Positions 35,322 to 48,633 of a stretch of 64,000 nt of DNA are shown here, piece after piece (position 1 is the stretch's first letter; each line of letters starts with the position of its first letter). The stretch covers positions 445,001 to 509,000 of the forward strand of contig JARHVA010001191.1 in assembly GCA_037957365.1 (NCBI GenBank). The letters are read 5' to 3'. Below the pieces are notes generated by a model. That model saw only the letters and a list, made by a program, of their open reading frames with translations. It was not told where the DNA came from and searched no databases. This DNA is from Torreya grandis (taxonomy: Eukaryota > Streptophyta > Pinopsida > Cupressales > Taxaceae). Position numbers and translations under genes: made by a program.

Positions 35322-38300
35322 TGGGAGCATATTACCAACATGTAATAAGGTCCTTGTTTAAGTGTCTTAGAGGTCATGTAGGTTATATTTTGATGCAAGA
35401 ACATCCTGAAAAACATATAAATAGGTCATTGTAAGTAGTGTCAATATTTTTAGGAGGAATATATAGTATAAATATGTATTTATTAGGAATTTTTAACTTT
35501 TTTTAAATCTCTTAAGTCATTTGGAGTATTTCCCTCCAAAATTTAAATTTGAAATTTCAAATATCTAATATGTAATTATAGGAATAATTATATTTATGTG
35601 TATTGTTTTGAGTTGTCTTAGGTTGTTTATGTGTATGAAATGTATGTAGGATTATTTTAGACCTTATTAAATGTCATAGTAATATTCAAGGTCAAATAGA
35701 TCAAATGTAATTATCAAATCTCTCATATTAGGCCTTTAATTATCTTCAGGCTAAGTAGTTGAGAAGGATCTTAAGTCAAAATGGGACTTCCTAATCTTGG
35801 ATAATATATTAATAATTTTATAAACCTAAAAAATACTAATAAAAATGTGTAAAATATCAAATTCAATCATAAAAAGACAAATATTTGAGCATTTAGAGGT
35901 TACACTGTATGAATCAGGTTCTTGTATGACAATCTGTGACCATGTATAAGTTTGTATTTTCATATTTTGTGAAAAATAAGGGAATTTTTTATGAATAAAA
36001 ATCATGTATTATATTTTATATATAATTTTTTATTTGTATTATAGTTCATTTGAATAAATAAAGTAAGTTTAAGGTTATACAGGGTAAACAAACTTGATCT
36101 TAACAGTCTGCCAATGTTGGTCATTTGCATTTTGTATGTTTGACAATAAAGAAAGAAGTATTAATAAGTATAATCATTTTATTATATGTGTTATGATATT
36201 ATTATACTCTAAATAATTTTAATAAAATAAAATAAGAGCCATTGGAGTCATACAAACCTCCATTTGTATGTATATACCCTATTTTACTTGAAACCTCCTA
36301 ATGCAATCACTATTTGAAAAATAAAATATTGCATGATCTCAAAATTAGTATTGAGAAGGTTTGAGGAAATATTCAAGAATATTTTCCAAGTTTTTTCATA
36401 GATAAATAGTCCTTTATCATTATCAATCATCTTTAAGAAGCTCTCAGCTTCTGAAGTGACTGTGAAACCTTAGGTGAGGGTAAAAGGATCATAACTTTGG
36501 ATTTCACCCTTTAAAAATTAAAAAATTAATAAAAATATTTATAAGGGGTTTTTAAAATAAATAAAAGTGGTTTTAATTTGGTAAAATGTGTACGGAGGTT
36601 GTACAAGTTGTCTAAGTACTGTTAAAACTCAAAATTCTAAGTTTTCTAGATTACAACATAAGGAATTATTCTAAATTATCCAATTTTGGGTCTTAAAAGG
36701 TAAATTAAAGGATGGATAATCCTTAAAATGTGTTTAAAATCCTTTTATAATTTTCAATTGTGTCTAAAAATTCTTATTTTGATATTTGACTTACTAGAGC
36801 ACTAATTAGGTCTCTAGTTCTAAACAGGGTATTAGAGCATTCAATGAGCTATCTTTTAAAACAAATACCTAGATTGGTTTTATAATTATAAATAGGTTAG
36901 TTATGATAATTAATACCTCTATAAACCCTATATTATTAAATTTATTTAGTCTTAGGTCAAAAAAATCCATGTTATATGATTGTCATAATGGCTCATTTAA
37001 AATAAAAGAGTTATATTGAGCAAGTAGGTGAGTTAAGATTTGAAAAGAATACCAATAGGTGTATCACATTTAGTCAATAAGAAACCTCACCTAGGATTCA
37101 AAGTGTGAAATAGATATCCTAGATGGTACTTTGGTGTTTTCCCACCAAAATTTTAATTTGAATATTTGAATATGAATATGTAAGGTTGTGGATATATTGT
37201 AATGCTTTGTAAATTATTAAGAGTCTAATAGGTTTATAATGGTGTTATGCATGTGTATAAAGGTTTATAAATATATTGAATATCATAGTTTTACATAGGG
37301 TATTGAATATCATAGTTGTCCATAGGGTCTAAAAATAGTTTGTTAGTCAATTTACTAAAGAAAACCCAAGCGAATAAAAAAGGATCTAAAATAAATTTAG
37401 CAAATTGTTAAATTTAGTTGGGTTAAAACGAAGAGATAGAAATACTTCCTAAATAAGGGGAGATGTACAAGGATTAATTTAAGCTTAAGAAGTAAAATAA
37501 TGATAATTAACAGGGTTAGAGAGTGATACACAGTTCGCTAGTTCATAACATCGTTTATATACTATTGTAATGCAAAATTTCTTGTTATTAAAAAACATAT
37601 ATTGATTGAATCTTGTGTAATAATGTTTTTAATTTCATTAATGAAGTTTATTTATCCAATTTTGGATTGGTTTTGTTCTTGGGTTGAAGTTATTTCATTA
37701 AAAACCTTGTATACCCTATTTTGTGTGTGTATATAGTCTTCACAGCTACTTGAAACTCGTATAAATTCATACATGATTTGAAATTGAGGATTTTAATAGT
37801 TAAATGGGTATGAAAATAATTTATTACATGTGTTATATTTATCCAAAACGTGTTAGGCTTCATGAATCATTATTTAAAATCTCTTAGCTTCTGAGAAGAC
37901 TCAAAAACCCTAGTTCTAGGGTTGAAAAGACAAAAAGGTCAATATATATCAATTTAACCCTAAAAAATTTCAAAATTGGTGGATAGATAGCTAAAGGAGT
38001 TTAAATAAGGATAAAAGTTGTTTTAGGTTACATGATAACATACAATAGCATTTATGACCAATTGAGTTTATGAAAACCCTAATATCTCAGTGTTCTTAAT
38101 AGTGAGAAGGGAATTTTACCTCAAAATTTTCAAATCTGAGTCTACAAAGGTAAAGTAAAGTTTAAAATACCTTTTTTATGCCTGTATAGACTTACTAGGG
38201 GAGTTATTTACGTTTGGAAAGGAGTATTTTGTGTTTTTACCTATTAGTAGCCATTAGGCCTCCTAAGAGTAAAATAGGGTTTCATGTATAAAAAGATATT

Positions 38301-39164
38301 TACTTTTACTTATAATTGATGAAATCCCCTCAATTTTGGTATGTAGATTTTAGGTTGATTAAGGTAAGTTTTAAAATTGGTTTCAAGTCCCAAAACATAT
38401 TTTATCTTCTTTTATTGAAGACTGAGTTTCAGACTGTCTATAGCTGTCTATTTTCTAAGACAATCAAGCATGAATTAGGGTGAGATTTCTTGTTAATGAC
38501 GTAAAAAAATTATTTGGAATATTTATTAATTTTTTTAATTATTTAATAACCTTGATAAATTATATTTGAGGGTGTGTAAATGTGGATTTAGTATTTTGAC
38601 TTATTGAGTGATCTATTAGGCCTAGAAGCCTAAAATAGTGTTTTAGAGTTTTGGACCCAATATTTTAAGAAACTAACACTTCACTCACCTTTGAGACTTT
38701 TTAAAGGTTTATTTACTATTTATTTAATTCCTCTAAAAGTTTCCAAGATTGATTCAATGCCGAACATCCATCCAAAGCATATTTGCAAAGTTTTGTGCCA
38801 ATACAGGCAGGTTTTGAGACTTTTTGACAACATAAGACCTCTAAATCACTTCTCACCTTCTCCAATAGTTTCTATACATAGTATCCTATCTCTAATATAA
38901 ATTTAAGATAATTTGACTAGATAAATCATAAGATACATGGATTTTAATATGTCCAAGTTTTCATGGCAACCTATAGACTGAGAGCAACTAAAAAGATCTT
39001 ATTTGAAGTTGGAAACATTTTAAACCTTCACTATTTGCCATAAGGTCTGTAATAACCCCTTAAAATTTTGTCCTTTTATGATTTTTGAAGGTCTTAAACA
39101 TCTCCCTCTTAATTAATTCAATGCATATCAGATAGTTTAAAGCTCTAACAAGATTACATTGCCC
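35322..39164. repeat. AT-rich region with a diverged ~1.45-kb direct duplication
   Basis: 35520-36850 and about 37130-38230 share blocks in the same order: TTTCCCTCCAAAATTTAAAT vs TTTCCCACCAAAATTTTAAT, ACTTGAAACCTC vs ACTTGAAACTCG, CTCAGCTTCTGA vs CTTAGCTTCTGA, and GACTTACTAG. A partial third copy may lie at 38580-38660. The offset shrinks from ~1.6 to ~1.4 kb along the pair. No coding frame is supported. Confidence 0.45.
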
Positions 39165-42100
39165 AATTTTAGTTAAGATCCTCATCCAACTTCAGTCATG
39201 TGGTGCAAGATAATCGTGAGGTCTAAATACAAGATGTTAGATCTTACACATGAATGAATGAGTCCTCTAATAAATTCTATAAATATTTTATCTAATTAAA
39301 AATGGGTAATATTTGGCAACAAGGTTTCTCTTGTGGTTAAATCTCTCAATGTAGGCCAAAAGTTGGTCAATGAGGGCCTATACAATGACTCATTAGCCCA
39401 ATCGATGAACCATCTATGTGAACACATCTAAATGGGTGTTTTAAGGTTAGAATGAATATTTTACAGTATTATATAGGACCAAAGAGTGAAGGTTATATTT
39501 GATTAGATGCATCCCTTAAGAGAAACCACTCATCCCTAGGTGTGCAAAATGAGCAAACTTCCATCATGCATTATAGGATAACCGTGAGGGCTAGAGATGA
39601 GTCATTAGCTCCTACATATGCGTGGATAAATATTTTAAGAAATTTCAAGAGTATTTTATCTAAATCAATATGGATGAGCTGCATAAATGAGGTTTGTATT
39701 GTGGCTAAATATCTCAGAATAGGCCAAAAATTAGTCAAAAGGGGTCGTATACTATGACTTATTAGCCCAATCGATGAATCATCTATGTGGAAACATCTAG
39801 ATGGGAATTTTAAGGCTATAATGGTCTTTTGATGATATTTTTTAGGTACTAGGAGTAAATTTTTTAGTTGATCAGACACATCCCTCAAGATAATCCACTC
39901 ATCCCTAAGTGTACCAAATGAGTGAAATTTTGTTGTGCATTGCAAGATAACCATGAGGGCTAGAGATGAGTTGTCAGCTCTTGTAGATGCATAGATGAGT
40001 CCTATAAAAAATATTGGAGGATTTTATCTAACTCAATATGTATGAGATGTGGTAATGATGTTTCTCTTGTGACTAAATCTCTCAAAATAGGCCAAATTTT
40101 GGTCATTAGGGGTTGTATATTATGACTCATTAGCCCAATCAATGAACCGTCTACATGAACATGTCCAAATGGGTGTTTTAAGCATATAATGATAAATTTA
40201 TAGTTTTAGGCATTATCTAAGAGTGAATTTTATATTTGATCATATGCATACCTCAAGAGAATCCACTCATCCCTGAGTGTGCAAAATGAGCAAATTTCCA
40301 TCGCACATTACAAGAAATTCATGAGGGCTAGAGATGAGTAGTAAGCTCATACACATGCATAGATTAGTCCTCTAAGAAATCCCAAGATTATTTTAAATTA
40401 ATAGATATGGATGAGATATGGAAATGAGGCTTCTCTCATGGCTAATCTCTAAGAATGAGCCAAAAGTTGATCAGCAAGGGTTGTATACTATGACTCATTT
40501 TCCCAATTGAAAAATTGTCTACATGAACACATCTAGATGGTAATTTTAGGTCTAGAAAATCCATTATATAGTCTTAATTAAGACCTATGATAAAATGTTT
40601 TAGTTGATCAAACACATCCCTTAAGAGAATCCACTCATCCCTAAGTATGCAAAATGAGTGAACTTTCATCGTGCACTGCAGGAGAACCATGAGGGCTAGA
40701 GACAAACTATTAGAACTTACATGTGCATGGAAAAATAATATAATAAATACAAAGAGTATTATATCTAACTCAAGTTGGATAAGATATGGTAATTATTTTT
40801 ACCTCACAGCTAAATCTCTCTTAATGAGCCAAAATTTGGTCAGTGGGGGTTATATATTCTGAATCATTAGCCCAATTGATGAATAATCTATGTAGACACA
40901 TCTAGATAGGAGTTTTAAGGATTAAATGGCTATTTTATAGTCTTGGTCATGACATAAGAGTGAATTTTGTAATTCATCAAATGCATCCCTTAAGAGAATC
41001 CACTCATCCCTAAGTATGCAAATTGATCAAACTTTCATCATGTGTTTCAAGAAAATTGTGAGGGCTAGAGATGAACCATAACTCCTACATTTTCATGAAT
41101 GAGTCCTATAATAAAACACAATAGGATTATGTATAACCTAAGCTGGGTGAGATGCAGAAATGAGGTTTCCTACACATCCAAATATCTTAGAATAGGCTAA
41201 AAGTTGGTCAGTGGGGGCCATATATTCTGACTCATTATCCCAATTGATAAACCATCTATGTAGACACATTTGGATAGGTATTTTAAGGATAGAAATATTA
41301 TTTTCCAATCTTGGTCATACCCTAGGAGTGAAGGTTACAATTTATCATATGCATCCCTTAAGATAAATCACTCATCCTTGAGTATGCAAAATGAGAAAAC
41401 TTTCATCATGTATTATAGGAGAATCGTGAGTGATAGAGATGAACCATCAGCTCCTACATGTGTATGGACGAGTCCTATAAGAAATACTAGGAGGATTATC
41501 TCTAACTCAAGTCAGGTGAGACATATCAATGAGGTTTATCACACAACAAAATATTTGAAAATAGGCCAAAATTTGGTCAATAGTTGTCATATATTCTAAC
41601 TCATTATCCCAATCAATGAACCATATACATGAACACATTTGGATAGGTGTTTTAAGGATAGAATGACTATTGTCTAGTCTCAGTTGTGCCTCAATCGTAA
41701 AGGTTATAGTTAATTGGATGCATCCCTTAAGAGAATTCACTCATCCCTGAGTATGCAAAATGAGCGAAATTACATCACATTTTGAAGGAGAACCATGAGG
41801 GTTAGAGATGAACCATCAGCTCCTAAATGTGAATGGATAAGTAATATAAGAAAAAATAAGAGGATTATCTCTAACTTAATATGGGTAAGATGTATAAATG
41901 AGGTTTCTCTCATAACCAAATCTCTTAGAACGATCCAAAAATTTGTTAGTAAGGGTTGTATATGATGACTCATTAGACTAATCAACAAACCATCTACATG
42001 GACACAATTGAATAAGAATTTTAAGGCTAGAGATGATGTTTTGAAATCTCAATCTCTCCTCATGAGTGAATTTTATAGTTGATCGGACACATACCTTAAG

Positions 42101-43765
42101 ATAATCCACTCATCCTTGAGTGTGCAAACTGAGTGAATTTACATCATGCATTGTAAGAAAACTCAGAGGGATAGAGATAAATTGTCAGATCTTACACATG
42201 TACGATTGAGTCCTAGAAGAAATTCCAAGAGGATTATATCTAACTTGATCTAGGTGAGACATGAAAATGAGGTTTCTCTATAAATTGAACTAGGTAAGAT
42301 GTGGTAATGAGTTTTTTCTTATAGCTAAATCTCTTAGAATAGGCCAAAAGTTGGTCAATGGGGGCTGTATATTCTGACTTGTTATCCCAATCGATGAACC
42401 ACTTATGAAAAGACATTAAAATAGTAATTTTAAGGCTATAATGAATATTTTTTGGTCTCTTTAATTCCTTGAGAGCTAAGGTTACAGTTGATTGGATGCA
42501 TCCCTTAAGATAATCCACTCATCTTTGAGTGTACAAACTAAGCAAATTTTTATTATACATTGCAAGAGAATCGTGAGGGATAGAGACAAACCATCAGCTC
42601 ATACACATATATGGATAATTATTTTTATAAATCTCATAAGTATTCTCTCTAACTAAATCTAGGTGAGACATGGAAATGAGGTTTCTCTAATAGCTAAATA
42701 TCTCATAATGGGCCAAAAGTTGGTTAGTGGAGGCCTATATTATAACTCATTATCCCAATTGATAAACTGTCTATTTAAAAACATTTGGATAAGAATTTTA
42801 AGGATAGAATGACTATTGTATAATATCATTTATTCCATATGAGTAAACTCTAGAGTTGATCAGATGCATCACTTAAGAGAATTCACTCATCCCTGAGTGT
42901 GAAAACTAAGAAAACTTCTATCACATGTTGCAAGAGAACTATGAGGGTTAGAGACAAACCATCAAGTCTTACACATGCATGGATGAGTTCTCTAAGAAAA
43001 TTTAAGAGGATTATCTCTAAATTAAGTTAGGTGATACATGGAAACAAGGTTTCTCTCATATCCAAATCTCATATAATGGGCCAAAAGTTGGTCAGTAGGG
43101 GCCATATATTTTGAGTCATTAACCCATCCGATGAGCTATTTGCATAGATAGGTCTAGATAAGAATTTTAAGGATAGAATGGTTATTGTATGGTATCAATC
43201 ATATCCTAGGAGTGAAGTTTTTAGTTAATTAGATGCATCTCTTAAGAGAATCTACTCATACTTGAGTTTGCAAACTAAGCAAAATTCTATCACATGTTGT
43301 AGGAGAACCGTGAGGGATAGAGATGAACCATCAGATATTACACATGCATGGATGAGTCTAATAATAAATAATTAGAGGATTATTTCTAACTCAACCTAGG
43401 TGAGATGCAAAAATGAGGTTTATCTCATAGCCAAATCTCTTAGAATAGGCCAAAAATTTGTCAGTGGGGGTCATATATTCTGACTTGTTATCCCAATCGA
43501 TGAACTATCTACATGAAAACATCTAGATAGGCATTTTAAGGCTAGAACATTATTTTCTAGTCTTGATCACACCCTCAGAGTGAAGTTTGAAATTGGTTAT
43601 ATGCATCCCTTAAGATAATCCACTCATTCCTGAGTGTGCAAATTGAGCAAACTTCCATCATGCATTATATAAGAATCATGAGGGATAGAGACGAACCATC
43701 AGATCCTACACATGCACACATGAGTATTATAAGAAAGTCATAGAGAATTCTATCTAAATCCATAT
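39165..43765. repeat. Satellite array, about 12.5 monomers of 368-369 bp
   Basis: A marker GCCAAAAGTTGGTCA-like block recurs at 39355, 39723, 40091, 40459, 40828, 41197, 41565, 41934, 42343, 42712, 43080 and 43449: eleven intervals, ten of 367-369 bp and one of 409 bp. The long unit has a local ~40-bp duplication near 42245-42325. Monomers are well diverged from one another. The best-kept part is the palindrome CACTCATCCCTGAGTG, found near 39530, 39895, 40265, 40632, 41001, 41369, 41739, 42106, 42508, 42883, 43254 and 43621. Short frames on both strands (e.g. 39571-39954, 41507-41740) are fragments of the monomer and are not kept open from copy to copy. Confidence 0.92.
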
Positions 43766-44088
43766 CATAATTAAGACATAGATAAGACTATTTTCATATT
43801 TTCTTAAAAGGTCATTTAGAGAGAAGGTGAAAACATGTTTGCTTAAGGTAGATAACATTAATATGATTTTTTTTTGTCTTATTTTCATTTAAATAAGATA
43901 ATATTATCTACTCACATCACAACCATGTGAAGGTGTAATTTCATCTAGTGCCACTAGCCAAAATCAAAATTGTTAGGAAAAATTTTAAATAGAAATAAAC
44001 ACATAATGATAAAATAATTGAAAATTAAAATATATTAAATCAAATAACTTTATTATTTTAATTTGAAACACAATATAAAATTATCAAT
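43766..44088. other. Spacer between satellite array and DDE pseudogene
   Basis: AT-rich, no feature seen. Confidence 0.4.
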
Positions 44089-45580
44089 TCAATCTAACCT
44101 ACCTTCAATATCAGATCTATTTTTAAGTGTTTCAAGAATCAATTCATGGTCAGATTCACATAATTTCCACAAAGTTCTATTGTGAGGCTTTATATGACAT
44201 TTGATCATTTGAATATTTGTAGCTATAACTAGATTAGAATAATGAATCACTACCCTATGTGTTTCAAAGTACTCAAATAAAAAATATATATATTTTTTAT
44301 GATATTAATTACGAAGCCACATTCCAATAACCACTATGGATCAAGTGGGATAAATTAGCTCTTCTCCATCCATAACATTTATGTTTAATTTTTTTTGGAC
44401 TCTACATAATGACACAAGTAGTAGTCTATTCTCTTAGCATTGTCCTCAAGTGAAATGATTGCAAAAACATGCCCTTCATTTAAGGTATATCAAATTTTAA
44501 GAACATCTAGGAAAAAATAAAGATATCACTAATATCTAACTAAGGTTTTATATTTAATTAAAGAATAAATTTTACCTAGTTGCACAAGATTTGAGAGGTG
44601 GTAAAAGTCAACTAATGATGCCATTTCATGATCTATCAATTATTGGAGTGAATGTCTGCTCTCTGCAGGTGATATGGGTCTACAATACCATTTATCAATC
44701 CATTATTTTGAATCACATTCATTTTGATTAAATTGCATACATGAAAAATAAAAACATGTCATATTCCTAATATAAATAGTCCATGAACTTGAATTTAAGC
44801 TTTGAATGGAGTGAAAAACACTCGATATAGGTATTGTACTATAATATTTATACATTTTCTTGTGTTTTTTCTCTATTAACCAAAAGAATCTTCACACATG
44901 AGAATTTATATCTGATCCATGAAAAATATTTTTATTACACCAAGTCACAATATTTGTAACATCAATCAAATTAGCACCATCCTTGTGCTTTGCCTACTTT
45001 ATTTTAATATCTCTTTTTACACATGCACCTACATCATCATGTTCCATTTTTCCATGCTTAGCCTCAAAAAAGCTCAAAAAATATTGAACACCATTCTTCT
45101 TATTCATTATGCTTAACCAATAAAATGTTCAAAAATATTTAAACTATCCGACATAATTATTTGATAAAATTTTATGTGTATCAAACATGATTTCTCTTGA
45201 ATTCATATTTGTATAAAATATCTCAAAACAATCTTGGATAAACTTTGGAGAATACAATTTATCATCGCTCATATAAAAGTGGTACTCCCTCAAAATCTAT
45301 ATTTTATCATATGTGCTATCAGGTGCATGTTTAAATGTAATATGAACAAAATTCCAACTTGAATTAAATTATAGTATTGGGATTGAACCTCATTCTATGG
45401 TTGGTTGTAGTGTGTAGTTCTCAACAAAGTCCACAACCAAAAAAATGGTGCTAACTGGGAAGTTATCCTCGCATACCTTGAATTGATTATTTGACCATTT
45501 TGATTCGTGTGTCTTGCATATTAGTAGATAATATTCTTCTTGAATTCAAACATGAAATCTAATATGGAAACTTTATTCAT
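44089..45580 (-). pseudogene. DDE transposase-like pseudogene with one intron
   Basis: A minus-strand frame runs from ~45580 to 44576 without a frameshift (about 330 codons, with 10 or so stops). It continues after a 69-bp intron (44575-44507: donor GTAAAATTT, acceptor TTTTTTCCTAG) from 44506 to the TGA at 44091-44089, with one 1-bp shift near the poly-A at 44390. Landmarks in order: CKTHESKWS, FLVVDFVENYTLQP (first acidic residues), EYHFYMSDDK, FYWLSIMNKKNGVQYF, HGKMEHDDVGACVKR, FFWLIEK, a Cys-rich part with CFYF and ECDSK, then after the intron FAIISLEDNAKRIDYYLCHY and SNLVIATNIQM. I recall this pattern (ENYT...FYWL...HGK-EHD-GA-VKR) from uncharacterised eukaryotic transposase-like proteins, but I cannot name the family. 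Nearly all stops are Gln or Arg codons hit by C-to-T; one would be Gly. Confidence 0.65.
44507..44575 (-). other. Intron in the DDE pseudogene
   Basis: 69 bp, GT...AG on the minus strand, T-rich before the acceptor. It joins GTGCAACTAG to ATGTTC in phase and the protein reads on sensibly (LVQL-G/D-VLK). Its presence means this copy did not come from spliced RNA. Confidence 0.6.
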
Positions 45581-45639
45581 AACCAATTCACATCTTGATG
45601 ACTCTTTTCCATATTTTAACACATACTCTACAAATTTTT

Positions 45640-46720
45640 ACTTCTTATAATCAACTAGTTGCTTTCCAAATTCATGTGAAATTTTTCTATGTATATAACT
45701 CATCAAATTTGACAAACCACTACAATTGTTACATGTTCTATATAAACATTGTTTGGAAAAAAAATTGTCCCTCAGGTCTTTGGATGAAAATATACCTTTT
45801 GATGTTGTTCCCAAGGAGCTTAGCTGGACAAGCCTTGGAGTGGTTTTTGAAGTTGCCCAAAAATTTAGTAATGGACTTTGATGATCTTTCTAATAAATTT
45901 TTACAACACTTTTCCTATAATCTCGAGCATGAGATTTCATTAGTAGACCTGACACAAGCAAATTAAAAAGCTAGGGAAAGTTTTACAAGTTATTTATAGT
46001 GATGGAGAGCCCTTGCAAGTCATTTCACCCATAGTTTACTAGATAAACAATTAGCCATTGTGTTTACTAAAAATTGGCATAGTGAGATAGCCTATCATTT
46101 AAAAATACAATGTGTGCATACATTCAAGGAGATCATTGATAAAGTTTTGTTGATTGAGAGGGTACTCATCAATAAAAGAGTCGTCAAGCTTAATTCAACT
46201 AATTAAAATCAAGGTACCAATCAAAGAAATGACCAACATCCCATCCAAGCACAAGCATCACAATCGGTATAGACCAATAATCATGAAAGACTAAATCAAT
46301 TCAATCGCAATAGGAATGTTGTGATAAATGGAGTAATTGAATCTCATGTGAAAATGGTGAAAACATCATATGTGCTACCTTTTCAACTTAATTCTACCCA
46401 AAAACCTCTCTAACCAATTCTGCAAGCATAATAATCAAGACCTGCACAACAAATACAATAGCCTTTACCATTGCAAACCCTTCCTCCTAGAAGAACCATC
46501 CCTACACATCATGTCTTTAGTGACCTAGGAGAACCTATTAATTATGTATTTCATAAACTTACTACTACTAATCTGATTATTTTTCCTATACCAAAACATT
46601 ATCCGTAAGGCATTCCTTATCCCGATTAGTACCGTGAAAAAAAAATTGTGACTACCATCCAGTCAATGGGCATAATCTATGAAGATGTATCCAAATCAAG
46701 CATTTAATTGAAAATATGTT
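45640..46720 (+). pseudogene. gag: gag of element 5 (capsid part and zinc knuckle)
   Basis: The capsid part (to ~46200) contains WMKIYLLMLFPRSLAGQALE, WFLKLPKNL and FLQHFSYNLEHEISLVDLTQ, the conserved Retrotrans_gag pattern, followed after stops by ESFTSYL-WRALASHF. The zinc knuckle at 46644-46720 reads CDYHPVNGHNL, a stop where Arg would fit, then RCIQIKHLIE. The two parts lie in different frames, so at least one shift lies between them. The protein would form the particle and bind RNA. Confidence 0.75.
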
Positions 46721-47182
46721 AAAGAATGAGTAGATAAAATTAGATAATGGTGCTTCCACTTCCAATCAAACTCTGTGATTTATCAAAACCCTTTTCCTCG
46801 ACAAAATAATCAACAACAACAACTAGTGCAATAGCAAAATCAACAATATGAGAATCAAAGGCTGAACTAGTAGAATCAACAAAATCAATATCAAAACCCA
46901 TAAAAATAGAATAATAGACAAAACCAAGGTGAAAATAGTAACAACCAACAAACCTACCATGAATTTTCACATAACTATGATAAGGTTGTAGGTCATATTG
47001 CAGAGGGTGACATTAATACCATCTCCATTAATCCTAGACCAAACACTAATCAGTGTAGACCTTTGCTAAACAAAAATATTCAACTAAATCAAATGGATAA
47101 TCCTTGTTTGACCTAGGAATGCATACAAGCAAACCAATAAACTAGGACTTCCACTTTTGGATCTTATAGTGACAACTCATTC

Positions 47183-48110
47183 TTGCCACATGACCACATG
47201 CAAGTGCACCAGCAACTGAGACTTATCATGTCTAGTCCCACACCATTCCTAGCATTAATTAGTAGTAATGGTCTAGTATTTAATCTTGATTGTGCAATCA
47301 CAACTTTGAGGTCAAAGATTATTATCCTAGGCCCACAACCATCCACCACTTTGCCTATCATCCAACCAGTCATTTAGCCTTGGGATAAACCATTCACTAC
47401 TGACCAAGACAAGAAGTTTGATATTATGGAACAATTGTAGAAGACACTAGCACAAATTTATATCTTAGATTTGTTGTGAATGTCAATAATCCACAAGAAC
47501 ATCTTGAATGAGTTTTTGACCCAATCCACTATTGCTAGTGACATATCCCCTAATAAATTTCAAGCTTTGGTTGGACACCTAACTCCAACCCAGTAAGTTA
47601 CATTCAACCAAAGCGATATGTCTTCCCTTAGCCTACTCCATAATAACCCATTATATATATAATTTTGTATCAAACATCATAAAGTGAAATGTGTCCTTAT
47701 ATAAAATGGATCTGGCCTCAACATATTGTCTCTAAAGCTCATCAAGCTTCTTGGGTACACAATGATAGATCTCAAACCAAAAACAATAACTATTAAAGCC
47801 TATGATAATTAGGAAAGAGAGTTACAAGGCACCATTAGTTTTCTAGTTATCATTGGGACTTTGACCCATGATACACTTTTCCATGTGTTAGATCTTGAGT
47901 TATCATACAACATGATTCTATGAAGGCCTTGGTTACATGAGATTCATGCAGTCCCATCAACACTGCACCAATGTATCAAGTTTTCCCACTCACGGATGAA
48001 GTGAATATTCTAAGAGATTTACACCCATATGTGCACTGCAAGCATCTTGATGTTGAATTTCAAATCTATAATTATTAGTATGGTATGAATCCAAGTTCTA
48101 AGTAGGATAG
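47183..48110 (+). pseudogene. Protease region of element 5
   Basis: The frame contains DISPNKFQALVGHLTP, NGSGLNILSLKLIKLLGY (active-site region; the catalytic Asp position is a stop), then TFHVLDLELSYNMIL, a stop, RPWLHEIHAVPSTLHQCIKF. The last part is the typical end of Tat-type retropepsins (SYN-x-x-LGRPW-H-x-x-AVPSTLHQ). This enzyme cuts the polyprotein; it is dead here. Confidence 0.7.
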
Positions 48111-48633
48111 ATGAAAAGCTATACTTATTGATCCTTCATCATATAATTACATATATCCTAATACCTTGGATTCCCTTTCCCATATGCCACCTCTTGAAGC
48201 TTCTAATAATTTCACTATTTCAAATAATGGACTGAGAGAATATGTGACCCATGATACATTTCATATTGCCAATCTTTCTCATAATTGAAAAACCTTTAGG
48301 TGACCTAAGGTCATCCCATATATGCATTGGTAATGAAAGAATAAAGATAAGAAACCTGTCACATTTGTACCAACATCTAGCCTAGAACCTGACCCTCTTG
48401 AAGGGGATGAATCATGGTTATACAATGATGACCAAGCTGATTATTATAAAAATGCAAAGTATGATATTCCCAACAAGATCATGGAGCATCAAAATTATGA
48501 AGGGAAAGGCCTCAAACCAAATCAACAAGGAACCATCGAGCCAATTTCCATGACTTAGTATGAAAGACCTTATGGACTTAGATTTAAACCATGTGGGGGT
48601 GACCCCACATATCATACTCAAACTCCATCATCA

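Noticed and set aside
39571..41988. Open frames of 60-127 codons on both strands of the satellite
   Set aside because: They recur as pieces of the 368-bp unit, occur on both strands, and are broken by stops in most copies. The unit length is mostly not a multiple of three.
39165..43765. CRISPR-like regular spacing
   Set aside because: The spacing comes from whole-monomer satellite repetition; 'spacers' are homologous to each other, and the genome is a plant one.
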